In this document: in pieces, positions 1 through 8,701 of the stretch
How the letters are laid out: every line of letters starts with the position of its first letter
Numbering within the stretch: the stretch's first letter is position 1
Assembly (NCBI RefSeq): GCF_000743945.1
Contig: NZ_CP009238.1
Span: forward strand, 1,895,070-1,959,069
Direction of reading: 5' to 3'
Length of the DNA stretch: 64,000 bases
Source: Basilea psittacipulmonis DSM 24701
GTDB taxonomy: Bacteria; Pseudomonadota; Gammaproteobacteria; Burkholderiales; Burkholderiaceae_B
Made by a program: the position numbers and the translations under genes
The notes under the pieces: model-generated
Told to the model about the DNA's origin: nothing
What the model saw: only the letters and a program-made list of their open reading frames with translations
The model's database searches: none

Positions 1-675
1 TCTAGTGTCCATCAAATCATGATAATACGCCCCAACCTCATTGGCCAACAACAGCCCTTTATACACCACTGTACGTGTAGAAGCCGATGCCACAAAATAT
101 TCCTTACTGTGGGCTAAATCCATTTGTTTAACCGCGTGGTTAGCCGTTTTACGAATCACATAAAGTTTACGCTCCAAGGCATCAGGTACCCTTTGATCAG
201 GGCCACGTCCCACAAACAACTGCTTAATCACGGGTTCACAGGCAATCACGGCTTGAGAACGCAAAACATCATGATTGACTGGTACATCTCGCCAGCCCAA
301 CAACACCTGCCCTTCATTCTCTACTGCTCGCTCTAATGCTTTTTGACAGGCTAAACGCGATGCGGTTTCTTGAGGCAAAAACACCATCAATACCCCATAC
401 TCACCTGTCGCAGGTAGTGTCACCCCTTGTTTTGCCATCTCTTCACGGTATAAGGCATCAGGGATTTGAATCAAAATACCTACCCCGTCCCCCATATATT
501 TGTCTGCCCCTACGGCACCACGGTGATCAAGGTTTTCCAATATCTTTAAACCCTGCTGAACGATCGTGTGGCTTTTCTTTCCTTTAATATTTGCCACAAA
601 CCCTAAACCACAGGCATCATGTTCATAGTGTGATGAATACAATCCTTTTTCTTCTGCCATTCTTATTTGCGTCAC
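1..675 (-). CDS. gltB: Glutamate synthase (NADPH) large subunit, 5' part only
   Basis: Reading leftward, the frame encodes the N-terminal glutamine amidotransferase domain of the GOGAT large subunit, which makes glutamate from glutamine and 2-oxoglutarate. The product has the early Cys in DACGLGFVA, which becomes the N-terminal nucleophile after propeptide cleavage, followed by the LDHRGAVGAD and GDGVGIL motifs typical of GltB. About 225 residues are present and the gene runs off the left edge. Three in-frame starts exist: ATG at 681, GTG at 675 and ATG at 660. An AGGAG lies 7 bases before the GTG but only 1 base before the first ATG, so GTG 675 is preferred. The gene is transcribed divergently from rpoH. 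Its identity is secure; the start is less so. Confidence 0.93.
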   Translation of the reverse strand, partial: MTQIRMAEEKGLYSSHYEHDACGLGFVANIKGKKSHTIVQQGLKILENLDHRGAVGADKYMGDGVGILIQIPDALYREEMAKQGVTLPATGEYGVLMVFLPQETASRLACQKALERAVENEGQVLLGWRDVPVNHDVLRSQAVIACEPVIKQLFVGRGPDQRVPDALERKLYVIRKTANHAVKQMDLAHSKEYFVASASTRTVVYKGLLLANEVGAYYHDLMDTR

Positions 676-681
676 AGCCAT

Positions 682-1207
682 TCTCCTAAGATTCCGCATC
701 AATCATATTGTTGTGTTTAAGATACCGAAAAAACCCTCGATTCACAAGTTTTATTTCCTATGGTGCGTCACTATTTAATAAATATTGATTTAAAACAAAT
801 TATAAATAGGGACACACCGTCATCAAAAATCATCCAGTCATAAAAAATCCATTATAAATCAGTCTATTATAAAAATATCTAATAAAAACAAGCTATTATC
901 ACAAATACTACATTTGCTTAGCTTCCATGACTGAGCGATGATGTTTTCAATTTACTTTTGTATCCACACCATTATTTTTTCGCTTTTTTCCCAAGAAACA
1001 GGATTTCACACCACCTGTCGATCTCACGCCAATGCTTTATCGTTTCTATTAACGATGTTCGGGATCGAATAACAAAGACCCTATCAATCTCACGCTAATG
1101 CTTTATCGTTCCTATTCATCACTATTCATCCTTAGCTAGGATAGATTTAACTCATTCTCTTCATTGGAAAAGTGGTAAAATATAGGGTTTCTTTATATAC
1201 TTTGCAT
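682..1207. other. gltB-rpoH divergent intergenic region
   Basis: About 525 bases separate the two divergent genes and contain no credible gene. The region is AT-rich, with runs of AATAAA-like sequence at 775-900. It carries the two 30-bp direct repeats described separately. The promoters of gltB and rpoH must lie here, but no box pair stands out clearly. Confidence 0.6.
1021..1116. repeat. Two 30-bp direct repeats upstream of rpoH
   Basis: Positions 1021-1050 and 1087-1116 match at 28 of 30 bases (differences at repeat positions 10 and 25). The period is 66 bp. The core is ATCTCACGC then AATGCTTTATCGTT. The second copy ends about 90 bp before the rpoH ATG, so the pair is either a recent local duplication or a tandem regulatory site. 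Confidence 0.85.
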
Positions 1208-2137
1208 ATGAGCGAAAAGTATTCTCTAACGACACCACCTAATATCGGCAATCTAGGCGATATTGATGCGTACATCACTGCGGTTAATGCCATTCCCATG
1301 CTTTCTCCTGAACGAGAGTATGAGTTAGCCACCGCTTTGCATGATCATGAAGATTTAGATGCGGCACGACAACTGGTTTTGTCACATCTACGTCTAGTCG
1401 TGTCTATTTCTCGACAATACTTTGGTTATGGCTTACCTCAAGCCGATCTCATCCAAGAAGGAAATATCGGCCTGATGAAAGCCGTTAAACGATTTGATCC
1501 TAACCGTGGCGTACGTTTAGTATCGTTTGCCGTACATTGGATCAAAGCTGAAATTAATGAATACGTTGTGCGTAACTGGCGACTCATTAAAATCGCCACC
1601 ACGAAAGCCCAAAGAAAATTATTTTTTAACTTACGCAGTATGCGTCCTGATACCTATCAGAGCCTCACTGACGAAAACATTCAAGAGATCGCCGACACGC
1701 TAAACGTGCGTCCCGAAGATGTTATTGAGATGGAAAAACGTCTGAATAACAACGAGGTATCACTCGAAAGCCAAACGGATGACGATAGTACGGATAACTA
1801 CGCACCTATCCATTATTTACCCGATGAGGATGTCAGCGATCCCGTTGAAGCCATTGAACAGGAACATCGTCACGATCTCCAAACCAACGGGCTTCAATAT
1901 GCATTAAATCAACTTGACGAACGGTCTCGCGATATTGTTTCTTCTCGATGGCTGTCCGCAGACGGTCAGGTACCGACCTTACATGATTTGGCCGCAAAAT
2001 ATCACGTATCCGCCGAACGCATTCGTCAGATTGAATCCGCCGCTCTAAAGAAAATGCGCCAATTTCTCAGCACCTATGAGGAACAGCAATATCGCCCTAA
2101 ATTATTAGGCTACCAACCCAGCGAAAAAGCATCTTAA
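1208..2137 (+). CDS. rpoH: RNA polymerase heat-shock sigma factor (sigma-32)
   Basis: This 309-residue sigma-70 family protein directs RNA polymerase to heat-shock promoters. Region 2 is visible as LVLSHLRLVVSISRQYFGYG, followed by the DLIQEGNIGLMKAVKRFDPNRG stretch. The RpoH-specific box follows near residues 135-150, around QRKLFFNLR. Region 4, with a helix-turn-helix ending in the VSAERIRQIE motif, lies at about 255-290. The ATG at 1208 is chosen because an upstream GTG at 1172 only adds a poorly conserved tail. No strong Shine-Dalgarno precedes it, which is compatible with structure-limited (thermosensor-type) translation known for rpoH, although such a structure was not demonstrated. The gene converges with the next gene with a 2-bp gap. 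Confidence 0.96.
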   Translation: MSEKYSLTTPPNIGNLGDIDAYITAVNAIPMLSPEREYELATALHDHEDLDAARQLVLSHLRLVVSISRQYFGYGLPQADLIQEGNIGLMKAVKRFDPNRGVRLVSFAVHWIKAEINEYVVRNWRLIKIATTKAQRKLFFNLRSMRPDTYQSLTDENIQEIADTLNVRPEDVIEMEKRLNNNEVSLESQTDDDSTDNYAPIHYLPDEDVSDPVEAIEQEHRHDLQTNGLQYALNQLDERSRDIVSSRWLSADGQVPTLHDLAAKYHVSAERIRQIESAALKKMRQFLSTYEEQQYRPKLLGYQPSEKAS

Positions 2138-2139
2138 TC

Positions 2140-2817
2140 TTAATCTGAATGCGTGTTAACGCCGCGTCCCCTTTTTCTCGGACGCATTCTGCGACTAACT
2201 GTTGGTTCAATACGCAGCAAGAAATCAGCATCACCCAACACCCATTGCCCCGTCAATGCTTCTCGCAACTGCTTAGACTGTTCAGGTGAAACCCCTTCTT
2301 TAAAATACGCATAATATTTTTGTTGTCGTTCAAAAGGCGTATTGCCAATCACCCAATAATCCGCGTGATGCACCAAACAATGATGCACATTAGATAGTCC
2401 TGTATGATGTCCTGCTGAAGACCATTTCCAGTATTCTGGCACCACATTACCTCCTTGCGAAGCCAAATACGACTCGATCCACAACATAGCAGGCAAGGCC
2501 CATTTCTTATCTTGAATCAAAGACGAACGATAACGTCTTTTGAACACCTTTCCCTGCCTTAATTTTGACGATAAATGTCTGCCTAGCTGTTGTACCAGCT
2601 GTGCCATGCTATTAGCGTGTTTGGGCGTGGCCAGCAAATAAATCTCATGATTCAAAAACAACCACGAATGCAAATCCACTTCAAACTCTTTAACCGACTG
2701 AGACAAGACGGAATACATGAATTGGGCCAACTGCTCATCTTCCAGCAAGGCAGGCACTAACTCCACCTGCACCAGCTGGACCACTCCCTCTGCATATAAT
2801 CTAGGTAATCTAGCCAC
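2140..2817 (-). CDS. REP-associated (IS200-like) transposase relative with degenerate catalytic motif
   Basis: The 225-residue product starts MARLPRL and has the layout of REP-associated tyrosine transposases (Y1/HUH superfamily). A strand near residue 55 ends in LLATP, a helix runs to LGRHLSSKL, KRRYRSSLI follows near 93-101, and a WKWSS block sits near 131. In active members the LL-TP strand is preceded by His-x-His. Here the aligned residues read EIY, and the usual catalytic Tyr segment (YIELNP-like) reads WIESYLAS. The protein is therefore probably not a working nickase. The GTG start at 2817 has GAGGTG 5 bases upstream. It lies 28 bp downstream of the antiporter gene and may be co-transcribed with it. 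The family assignment is fairly sure; the function is unknown. Confidence 0.75.
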   Translation of the reverse strand: MARLPRLYAEGVVQLVQVELVPALLEDEQLAQFMYSVLSQSVKEFEVDLHSWLFLNHEIYLLATPKHANSMAQLVQQLGRHLSSKLRQGKVFKRRYRSSLIQDKKWALPAMLWIESYLASQGGNVVPEYWKWSSAGHHTGLSNVHHCLVHHADYWVIGNTPFERQQKYYAYFKEGVSPEQSKQLREALTGQWVLGDADFLLRIEPTVSRRMRPRKRGRGVNTHSD

Positions 2818-2845
2818 TTATCACCTCTTTTTCTTCTTAAACGCC

Positions 2846-5362
2846 TTATTCAATTTCTTCGTGTTTCTTGTATTTTTCCCAAACTTGCAACGCATACAAA
2901 CGTTCTTCTAACACCTCATCCACTTTTTCTTTAATCGTTGGATACTTTTTCATCAGCTGTCTTAACTCACGACGCGTCAATGTTAACAATCGTGTATAGC
3001 TAAGCGAACGCACATTCACATAGACATCTTGACGACGTAATAAAATCATCTCGCCAAACATCTGCCCCGTCCCCAATTCTGCTTTTGTATCATCAGCCAA
3101 GGTCATCGAAACCGCACCTGATGCGATAAAATAAAGCGATCCCATGTATTTTGAACGTGTAAAGATCATTTGGTTAGGCATGGCAAAAACAGGTTTGAGC
3201 ATCTTTCTCACCTCTTTCATTCCCTGTTCATCCAACCCCTCAAAGAAAGGCACATTCACCATCAATTCTTTCGTACTCAAAGAAACGTCTAATGGAGGAA
3301 TATCAACCAAATCTTCCCATCTTTTGTCCGCGTCCGAAATCAGTTCCGTATAAATTTCTGGTGTCACAATCGATTGATCCACCATCTCTTTATAACTTTG
3401 TTTTTCCATCGAACGTGCCACACGACCTAGAAAATGCACACGCATATTTCTCACATATTCTGGATAAGTCAGTTCCAATGCCATCACAGCATCATCAACC
3501 GCTTGAAGTCTAGCTTGTTGAATGCGACTGACGGCCATTGCAATTTCTTCACCTAACAATACTTTAAGATCTTTTTCGCAGTATTGGATTAACGCCATGA
3601 TCACACCGTGTTTGCCCAACAACCGCACCAATCTCAAGGCCAAAATCAACGATAAAAAATACTTAATTCTAAAGTGCGTTTGCAACCACCATGCCACACG
3701 ATAAGCAAAGGTATATCGCAAATCATTTCTTAACGCTTTAACATAGCCTCGACGACCGCCAGAGACGATGGCATCAGATAGACGTTCAGCATCATTGACA
3801 AGTATTTGAGCCACTTTTGGCTGAATCACTTGTCCGCTAAACATCTCCATAAAGTGATTCTCTTCACGTTTGGACAAAATACCCAAACCAATCGCGATCT
3901 GGTCTTCTTTGTCCAATGATGAAAAGTCCGTTTGTTCCCGCATTTTCTGGATACTATCTTTAAATTTTTGTGCGACCACTGCTTGTGTTTGGTCGTCCAA
4001 TTCCAGCGTTTTGGCAATCTCTTTTGTTCTTGAACCACTATCATCCAAAGCAACGATCAAAGCTTGATCGCGTAACTGCACCTCCAACGGGCTAAGCTCA
4101 CTTAATCTAAAATATTTAATCAAAGGACGCAAGGTCAAGCCATTAATAAATAACGTTGACAAGACAAACAAGGTCGTCGCACCTGTTAGAAAATGCTTCA
4201 CTTCTGAGGGGATGCCAAAATGTTCTGTAACCGACAAGGCCAAAGCAAGGGATAAAGCCCCTCTCAGACCACCCCACGAGATCACGGTTTTATAAGTAGA
4301 TGAGATTTTATTAGCCAACCCTAATTTGTGCATCAAAGGTAACACGCCAAAAACGGTAATGGCACGTGCCAACATCACCGCAATATACAAAATAATGGTG
4401 TAGCCCACATCCGCCCACGTCATGCCTAGCACTAATTGGGGAATCATCATAGCGGCCAATAAGAAAATAAATGAGTTGGCAAAAAAGCCGTATTGCCCCC
4501 ATGTCTCTTTGAGCTGATTATAGGTTTGTGGACTAATGCTTGTACGCCCCTGGTTACCGACCACTAACCCACACAATACCGTAGCGACTACGCCTGATAC
4601 ACCAAAATAATCTTCCCCCACAATATACGTCACATAAGCCGCACATAAGGTTAAGGTAATTTCTGCAGCAGGAAACCCTCGAATTACTTTAAACGCCCAG
4701 CAAGTCGCTAAGCCCATCACACTGCCGAATAACGCTCCCATCAAGAAGCTATACAAGAAATGTTTGGAGATAGAGAATAAACTTAAATGATCCACCCCCA
4801 TCCCCAAGGTGGCAATCAACACGGAGAACATCGCTAAGGCGGCCGCGTCATTTAACAAAGACTCCCCCTCTAACAAGGTAATCAGCCGTCTAGGAGCCCC
4901 GACTTCTTTAAAAATACCCAGTACCGCAACAGGGTCGGTCGTTGCCACGATTGAGCCTAATAGTAAACAAACGATAAGACCATAAGTAGAGAATAACGAT
5001 AAAATCGCCCCTACAAACGCTGTCGTGAGAAAGACTGCCAAAATCGCCATAACCATAATGGGGCCAAAGTCATTCATCACTTTGCGCAAATTCATCGCCA
5101 TACTACTTTCAAACAGTAAAATAGGCAGAAAAACGGTCAGCAACATTTCTGATGAAATATGCATCGTATATAAGGCTGATAGAATTTCACCAACCACCGG
5201 CACATGATTAAACCAGCCACTACGAGCCACTAAGCCAATCAGGCACCCTACCGAAGACAATACCACGGTATAAGGCAATCTCAGTTTTCCAGACAAAGAA
5301 GGAATAAAACACGCTAGCGCTAATACCAGTGCAAACGCAAAAAACAAAAGAGAAGTATCCAT
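2846..5362 (-). CDS. Na+/H+ antiporter (CPA1 type) with C-terminal cyclic-nucleotide-binding-like domain
   Basis: This 838-residue inner-membrane protein has about a dozen membrane segments over residues 1-410, including the TTDPVAVLGIFKEVG motif of CPA1 exchangers, which carries the ion-binding Asp. GESLLNDAAALAMF follows it. A long cytoplasmic tail follows (about 420-690). The C-terminus at about 695-830 resembles a cNMP-binding domain, with the FFEGL start, a GSLYFIASGAV strand and the GTGQMFGEM phosphate-cassette-like stretch. This architecture is shared with SOS1-like and large bacterial exchangers. It probably exports Na+ in exchange for H+ for pH and salt balance. The canonical cassette Arg (GE-x-x-L-x-x-x-x-R) is only partly matched (GEMILLRR), so nucleotide binding is uncertain. 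Confidence 0.88.
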   Translation of the reverse strand: MDTSLLFFAFALVLALACFIPSLSGKLRLPYTVVLSSVGCLIGLVARSGWFNHVPVVGEILSALYTMHISSEMLLTVFLPILLFESSMAMNLRKVMNDFGPIMVMAILAVFLTTAFVGAILSLFSTYGLIVCLLLGSIVATTDPVAVLGIFKEVGAPRRLITLLEGESLLNDAAALAMFSVLIATLGMGVDHLSLFSISKHFLYSFLMGALFGSVMGLATCWAFKVIRGFPAAEITLTLCAAYVTYIVGEDYFGVSGVVATVLCGLVVGNQGRTSISPQTYNQLKETWGQYGFFANSFIFLLAAMMIPQLVLGMTWADVGYTIILYIAVMLARAITVFGVLPLMHKLGLANKISSTYKTVISWGGLRGALSLALALSVTEHFGIPSEVKHFLTGATTLFVLSTLFINGLTLRPLIKYFRLSELSPLEVQLRDQALIVALDDSGSRTKEIAKTLELDDQTQAVVAQKFKDSIQKMREQTDFSSLDKEDQIAIGLGILSKREENHFMEMFSGQVIQPKVAQILVNDAERLSDAIVSGGRRGYVKALRNDLRYTFAYRVAWWLQTHFRIKYFLSLILALRLVRLLGKHGVIMALIQYCEKDLKVLLGEEIAMAVSRIQQARLQAVDDAVMALELTYPEYVRNMRVHFLGRVARSMEKQSYKEMVDQSIVTPEIYTELISDADKRWEDLVDIPPLDVSLSTKELMVNVPFFEGLDEQGMKEVRKMLKPVFAMPNQMIFTRSKYMGSLYFIASGAVSMTLADDTKAELGTGQMFGEMILLRRQDVYVNVRSLSYTRLLTLTRRELRQLMKKYPTIKEKVDEVLEERLYALQVWEKYKKHEEIE

Positions 5363-5757
5363 TTTTATTTTATTTCACTCATCAATTAATGGTGACGCAC
5401 CAAATGACTCCATTATACAAGAGTCATCTCCCCTTTATCCGAAAATAAGGCGATGTCCCCCATTCCCACCTCATCCACGAAAACAACACTTAATCCCATC
5501 ACGCATCAGCTCACCTCTTTTTATCAAAAATCACCAAAAAATCAATCAAATACGCACCCGCAAAACAAAACCCAGATAAACATAACATTCTTTTTCGCTT
5601 CATTAAGATATTGACAAAGCCATTTTTTTTCATTCTAATAAGCTTTGCCGATTTGACACAGCTTGCGGGCAAAACAGCTAAAGCGGATAATAATTCTTTT
5701 TCTGTTTCCCCTCCCTATGTTGAATCGCACCTACTGAATCTTATGGAGTAAGAGTGC
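5363..5757. other. Intergenic region between antiporter gene and metN
   Basis: This 395-bp gap separates two divergent transcription units. It holds the strong met promoter described separately and a 5' leader of roughly 110 bases before metN. No reading frame of interest and no recognisable riboswitch fold were found. Confidence 0.6.
5611..5639 (+). promoter_or_regulatory. Sigma-70 promoter of the first metNIQ operon
   Basis: TTGACA at 5611-5616 is followed by a 17-base spacer and TCTAAT at 5634-5639, a near-consensus pair on the correct strand about 120 bases before the metN ATG. A second TTGACA at 5653-5658 has no well-spaced -10. Confidence 0.7.
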
Positions 5758-6495
5758 ATGATTCGTATCGAACACGTGACTAAATCTTATACACAAAATG
5801 GACAACATTATCCCGCTGTCAACGATGTTTCCCTCTCCATCCAAAAAGGCGAAATTTTTGGTTTGATGGGGTATTCTGGGGCTGGAAAATCGACGCTTTT
5901 ACGCCTGATTAATCTATTAGAACGTCCTGATTCGGGCCAAGTCTTTATGGACAACCAAGAACTCACCGCGTTATCCGAGAAAGATTTGCGTCTAGCTCGT
6001 CAAAAAATTGGCATGATTTTTCAACATTTCAATCTCATGCATAACTGGACCATTTACGACAATATCGCCTATCCATTGAGCATTGCTAATGTTCCCAAGG
6101 CCCAACGTCACGATAGAATTATGACGTGTCTGGATATCGTGAACTTGGCAGACAAAGCACAACATTACCCTGCCCAATTATCGGGTGGCCAAAAACAACG
6201 TATTGGCATTGCTCGTGCTTTAGCAGGCAATCCTCAAGTGATTTTAGCGGATGAACCCACCAGTGCTTTAGATCCCTTAACCACGAAAAACATCGTAGAT
6301 TGTTTGCGTGATGTCAATCAAAAGTTAAACATTACGATTATTATCGTTACCCACGATCTCCCTGTTATTCGTTCACTTTGCTCACGTGCTGCCTTATTGT
6401 CTTCGGGCCGTTTGATCGAGATTGCAACGGTTAAAGATAAAGAAATTTTGGCCACTAGTGAAGAAGGAAAATTACTCGTTAAGGATATTCTATGA
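5758..6495 (+). CDS. metN: Methionine ABC importer ATP-binding protein, short form
   Basis: This 245-residue ABC ATPase powers methionine uptake through the MetNIQ importer. The Walker A motif is GYSGAGKST (residues 39-47), the signature is LSGGQKQRIGIARAL near 141-155, and Walker B is VILADEPTSALD near 161-172. The H-loop His lies in VTHD. It ends soon after the nucleotide-binding domain. The usual C-terminal NIL/ACT-like domain (about 100 residues), which senses cytoplasmic methionine and shuts the pump, is missing. The second copy at 25.8 kb keeps that domain. GGAGTAAGAG precedes the ATG. It overlaps metI by 4 bp (ATGA), so the two are translationally coupled. The substrate could also be a related amino acid. 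Confidence 0.9.
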   Translation: MIRIEHVTKSYTQNGQHYPAVNDVSLSIQKGEIFGLMGYSGAGKSTLLRLINLLERPDSGQVFMDNQELTALSEKDLRLARQKIGMIFQHFNLMHNWTIYDNIAYPLSIANVPKAQRHDRIMTCLDIVNLADKAQHYPAQLSGGQKQRIGIARALAGNPQVILADEPTSALDPLTTKNIVDCLRDVNQKLNITIIIVTHDLPVIRSLCSRAALLSSGRLIEIATVKDKEILATSEEGKLLVKDIL

Positions 6496-7187
6496 ACGAC
6501 TTGTTAACTAGCTTTTATCAAGCATTTGACGTGATTGCCGAACTCAAAGAAGATATTCTTTTGGCTTTTGGTGAAACCTGTCTCATGGTATCCATCGCTA
6601 CCCTTATTTCTGTCGTTTTCGGCACATTGATGGGCATGGCCTTGTTTTCTTGGAGCCACCCACGTTTAGCGTATCAACCGTCTGCTTACCGTGTTTTAAA
6701 CTATATTGTCAATGTCATGAGAGCATTGCCTTTTCTTGTTTTAACAGTAATTGTAGGCGTTCCTTTGTCCATGTTGATACTTGGTACGTCCATCGGGCCA
6801 TTACCTGCCTCCATCCCCTTAGGTTTATCTGGTGCGTTTTTCTTTGCACGCCTTGTGGACAACAGCCTAAGAAGCGTCTCGCCAGGTATTATCGAAGCAG
6901 CCGTTGCCATGGGGGCCAAAAACAGCAGTATTTTATTTAAGGTTTTGCTTAATGAAGCTCGTGCCAGAATCGCACGCGACATCACGTTACTGGTTATCAG
7001 CATTTTATCGTTCAGTGCCACTGTCGGTATTATCGGCGGAGGTGGACTCGGCGATTTTGTGTTACGTTACGGTTACTATCGTTACCTCACTGAAGTGCTG
7101 GTTTTCATTATTATCATTCTCATCATTATCGTCACCATTATCCAAGCCGTCGGTGATTTTGTCGCCAAACGTTTGGATAAGCACTAA
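6492..7187 (+). CDS. metI: Methionine ABC importer permease
   Basis: This 231-residue inner-membrane permease forms the channel of the MetNIQ importer as a homodimer. It has five to six hydrophobic helices and the EAA coupling loop (EAAVAMGAKNSSI, near residues 136-148), which docks on MetN. The GIIGGGGLGDFVLRYGY stretch close to the C-terminus is characteristic of MetI. Its ATG overlaps the metN stop, and metQ follows after 22 bp, so all three genes form one operon from the promoter at 5611. Confidence 0.92.
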   Translation: MNDLLTSFYQAFDVIAELKEDILLAFGETCLMVSIATLISVVFGTLMGMALFSWSHPRLAYQPSAYRVLNYIVNVMRALPFLVLTVIVGVPLSMLILGTSIGPLPASIPLGLSGAFFFARLVDNSLRSVSPGIIEAAVAMGAKNSSILFKVLLNEARARIARDITLLVISILSFSATVGIIGGGGLGDFVLRYGYYRYLTEVLVFIIIILIIIVTIIQAVGDFVAKRLDKH

Positions 7188-7209
7188 TTTTTGACAACAA
7201 GGAGTCATC

Positions 7210-8019
7210 ATGAAACTTTTAAAAAAATTCTTCTTAGCCACGGCTTTGGCCACGCTTATCGTGCCTGTTTCTCAAGCCAAAGACCCAAATAAAGACCTGA
7301 TTATATTTGGTGCCACCGTAGGCGATCACGTAGATTTGTTCAAAAAAGCGGTAAAACCCGTACTTGAAAAAGAGGGTTATCAAGTTAAAGTCGTTGAATT
7401 CACCGATTATGTGCGTCCTAATAAAGCACTGGCATCTGGCGACATCGATATTAACGCTTTTCAACACAAGCCTTATTTGAATGCGTTCAAAGCGGCCAAT
7501 CAACTTGATATTATCGATGTATTCAGCACCCCTAATGCACCTTTAGGCTTGTATGCGGGCAAATTCCATCAGTTAGATGAGGTAAAAGACGGTGCCTCCG
7601 TTGCCATCCCTAACGATCCTAGCAATGGGGCTCGTGCTTTGATTCTTTTACAAGATTTAGGCTGGATTACTTTAAAACCTGAAATCGATCCATTAAGAGC
7701 CTCTGTTAAAGATATTGACGCTAACCCTAAACATTTAAAAATCATTGAACTTGAAGCGGCTCAAATCCCTCGTGCAAGAAATTCTGTTGATTTTGCTGTG
7801 ATTACAGGGAACTATGCCACCAGCTCAGGACTTAAAATTACAGAGGCCTTATTTACTGAACAAAGCGATGCCTTTACCAATATTGCCGCTGTTCGTTCAG
7901 AAGATGCGAATAAAGAATGGGTCAAAGACGTTGAAAATGCTTATAACGCGCAATCCGTCAAAGAATGGGCTTACAAGCACTTCCCAGGGTATAGATACCC
8001 TGCCGCATGGAGCAAATAA
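7210..8019 (+). CDS. metQ: Methionine-binding periplasmic protein (NLPA family)
   Basis: The 269-residue protein has a cleavable signal peptide (about residues 1-23, ending SQA). There is no lipobox cysteine, so it is probably a free periplasmic binding protein rather than the lipoprotein form seen in E. coli. The NLPA-family signatures are present: a FTDYVRPNKAL-like segment, DINAFQHKPYL, the NDPSNGARAL ligand loop and a late VKEWAYKHFPG. It delivers methionine or a related amino acid to MetI/MetN. GGAGTCATC precedes the ATG. It is the last gene of the operon and is followed by a clear terminator. Confidence 0.9.
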   Translation: MKLLKKFFLATALATLIVPVSQAKDPNKDLIIFGATVGDHVDLFKKAVKPVLEKEGYQVKVVEFTDYVRPNKALASGDIDINAFQHKPYLNAFKAANQLDIIDVFSTPNAPLGLYAGKFHQLDEVKDGASVAIPNDPSNGARALILLQDLGWITLKPEIDPLRASVKDIDANPKHLKIIELEAAQIPRARNSVDFAVITGNYATSSGLKITEALFTEQSDAFTNIAAVRSEDANKEWVKDVENAYNAQSVKEWAYKHFPGYRYPAAWSK

Positions 8020-8032
8020 GCCCCCTCAACAT

Positions 8033-8069
8033 AAAATTAGCCATGTCACACGAGCATGGCTAATTTTTT
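8033..8069 (+). terminator. Rho-independent terminator after metQ
   Basis: AATTAGCCATG at 8035-8045 pairs with CATGGCTAATT at 8055-8065 over a 9-base loop, followed by a run of T to 8069. Confidence 0.9.
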
Positions 8070-8089
8070 ATCTCGATCAGATCGCTGAA

Positions 8090-8701
8090 TTAAATCAACT
8101 TCTCTGCTTTCATCGCCTTGTTCAAGCCCTCATCTTCCTGCATTCTTGCCATAAAAGCAGTCAAGGCTGGGAAACGCTCTAAACTCAAACCGACGACGGC
8201 CACCCATCTTAGAATCACGAACAAATAGACATCCGCCGCTGTTTTTTCTTTTGCCAAATAAGGGTATTGTTTTAAACGATCTTCGGCAATCGCCAACAAT
8301 TTCATGATGATGGTTTTGGCTTTTTTAGCTAGTAATTGCTGAGCTTCTGGACCATCAATACATTTTGCTGCACCAAAAATACTTCCAAAATGACGATGCA
8401 AATCATTATTACAAAATGCAAACCAACGACGTGCATCCGCTCGTACCCATTTATCACCACTTCCCCATACTTTTGCTTGAGGGAACGTTTCATGAATAAA
8501 TTCAGCAATCGCCATATTTTGGGTCAATGCAAAATCGCCTACTTCCAAGCATGGCACGGATCCCAACGGATTTAATTTTAGATACGCTGGCTGTTTTAAA
8601 GCGTCGCGACTAATATGAATCGCTTCATAACCGGCTTTTGACCACTCTAACAAAGTATGTTGCACTAAAGAGCAAGCACCTGGCAAATAATATAGTTTCA
8701 T
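8090..8701 (-). CDS. Glutathione S-transferase, beta class (GstA-like)
   Basis: The 203-residue cytosolic protein has a thioredoxin-fold N-terminal half (about 1-78). This carries the PGACS motif with the beta-class cysteine, the LNPLGSVPCLE cis-Pro segment and the TQNMAIAEFI helix that contacts glutathione. An all-helical C-terminal half follows, with ADVYLFVILRW as in E. coli GstA. It probably conjugates or reduces small electrophiles with glutathione; the substrate is not predictable. Two adjacent ATG codons (8704 and 8701) are possible starts, and the second gives the usual MKLYY beginning. The gene stands alone and ends close to the metQ terminator on the other strand. Confidence 0.88.
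   Translation of the reverse strand: MKLYYLPGACSLVQHTLLEWSKAGYEAIHISRDALKQPAYLKLNPLGSVPCLEVGDFALTQNMAIAEFIHETFPQAKVWGSGDKWVRADARRWFAFCNNDLHRHFGSIFGAAKCIDGPEAQQLLAKKAKTIIMKLLAIAEDRLKQYPYLAKEKTAADVYLFVILRWVAVVGLSLERFPALTAFMARMQEDEGLNKAMKAEKLI

Noticed and set aside
124..587. Two plus-strand open frames at the left edge
   Set aside because: They are antisense shadows of the gltB 5' end; the minus strand has unmistakable GltB motifs.
756..5401. Shared 11-mer TGGTGCGTCAC upstream of gltB (760-770) and, inverted, upstream of the antiporter (about 5390-5401)
   Set aside because: It may be a regulator site, but two copies in one window in opposite orientation are not enough to call one.
5653..5691. 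Second met promoter (TTGACA at 5653, GATAAT at 5686)
   Set aside because: Spacing of 27 bases is too long for sigma-70.
5363..5757. SAM or other methionine riboswitch before metN
   Set aside because: No recognisable conserved core or alternating terminator was found in the 5' leader.
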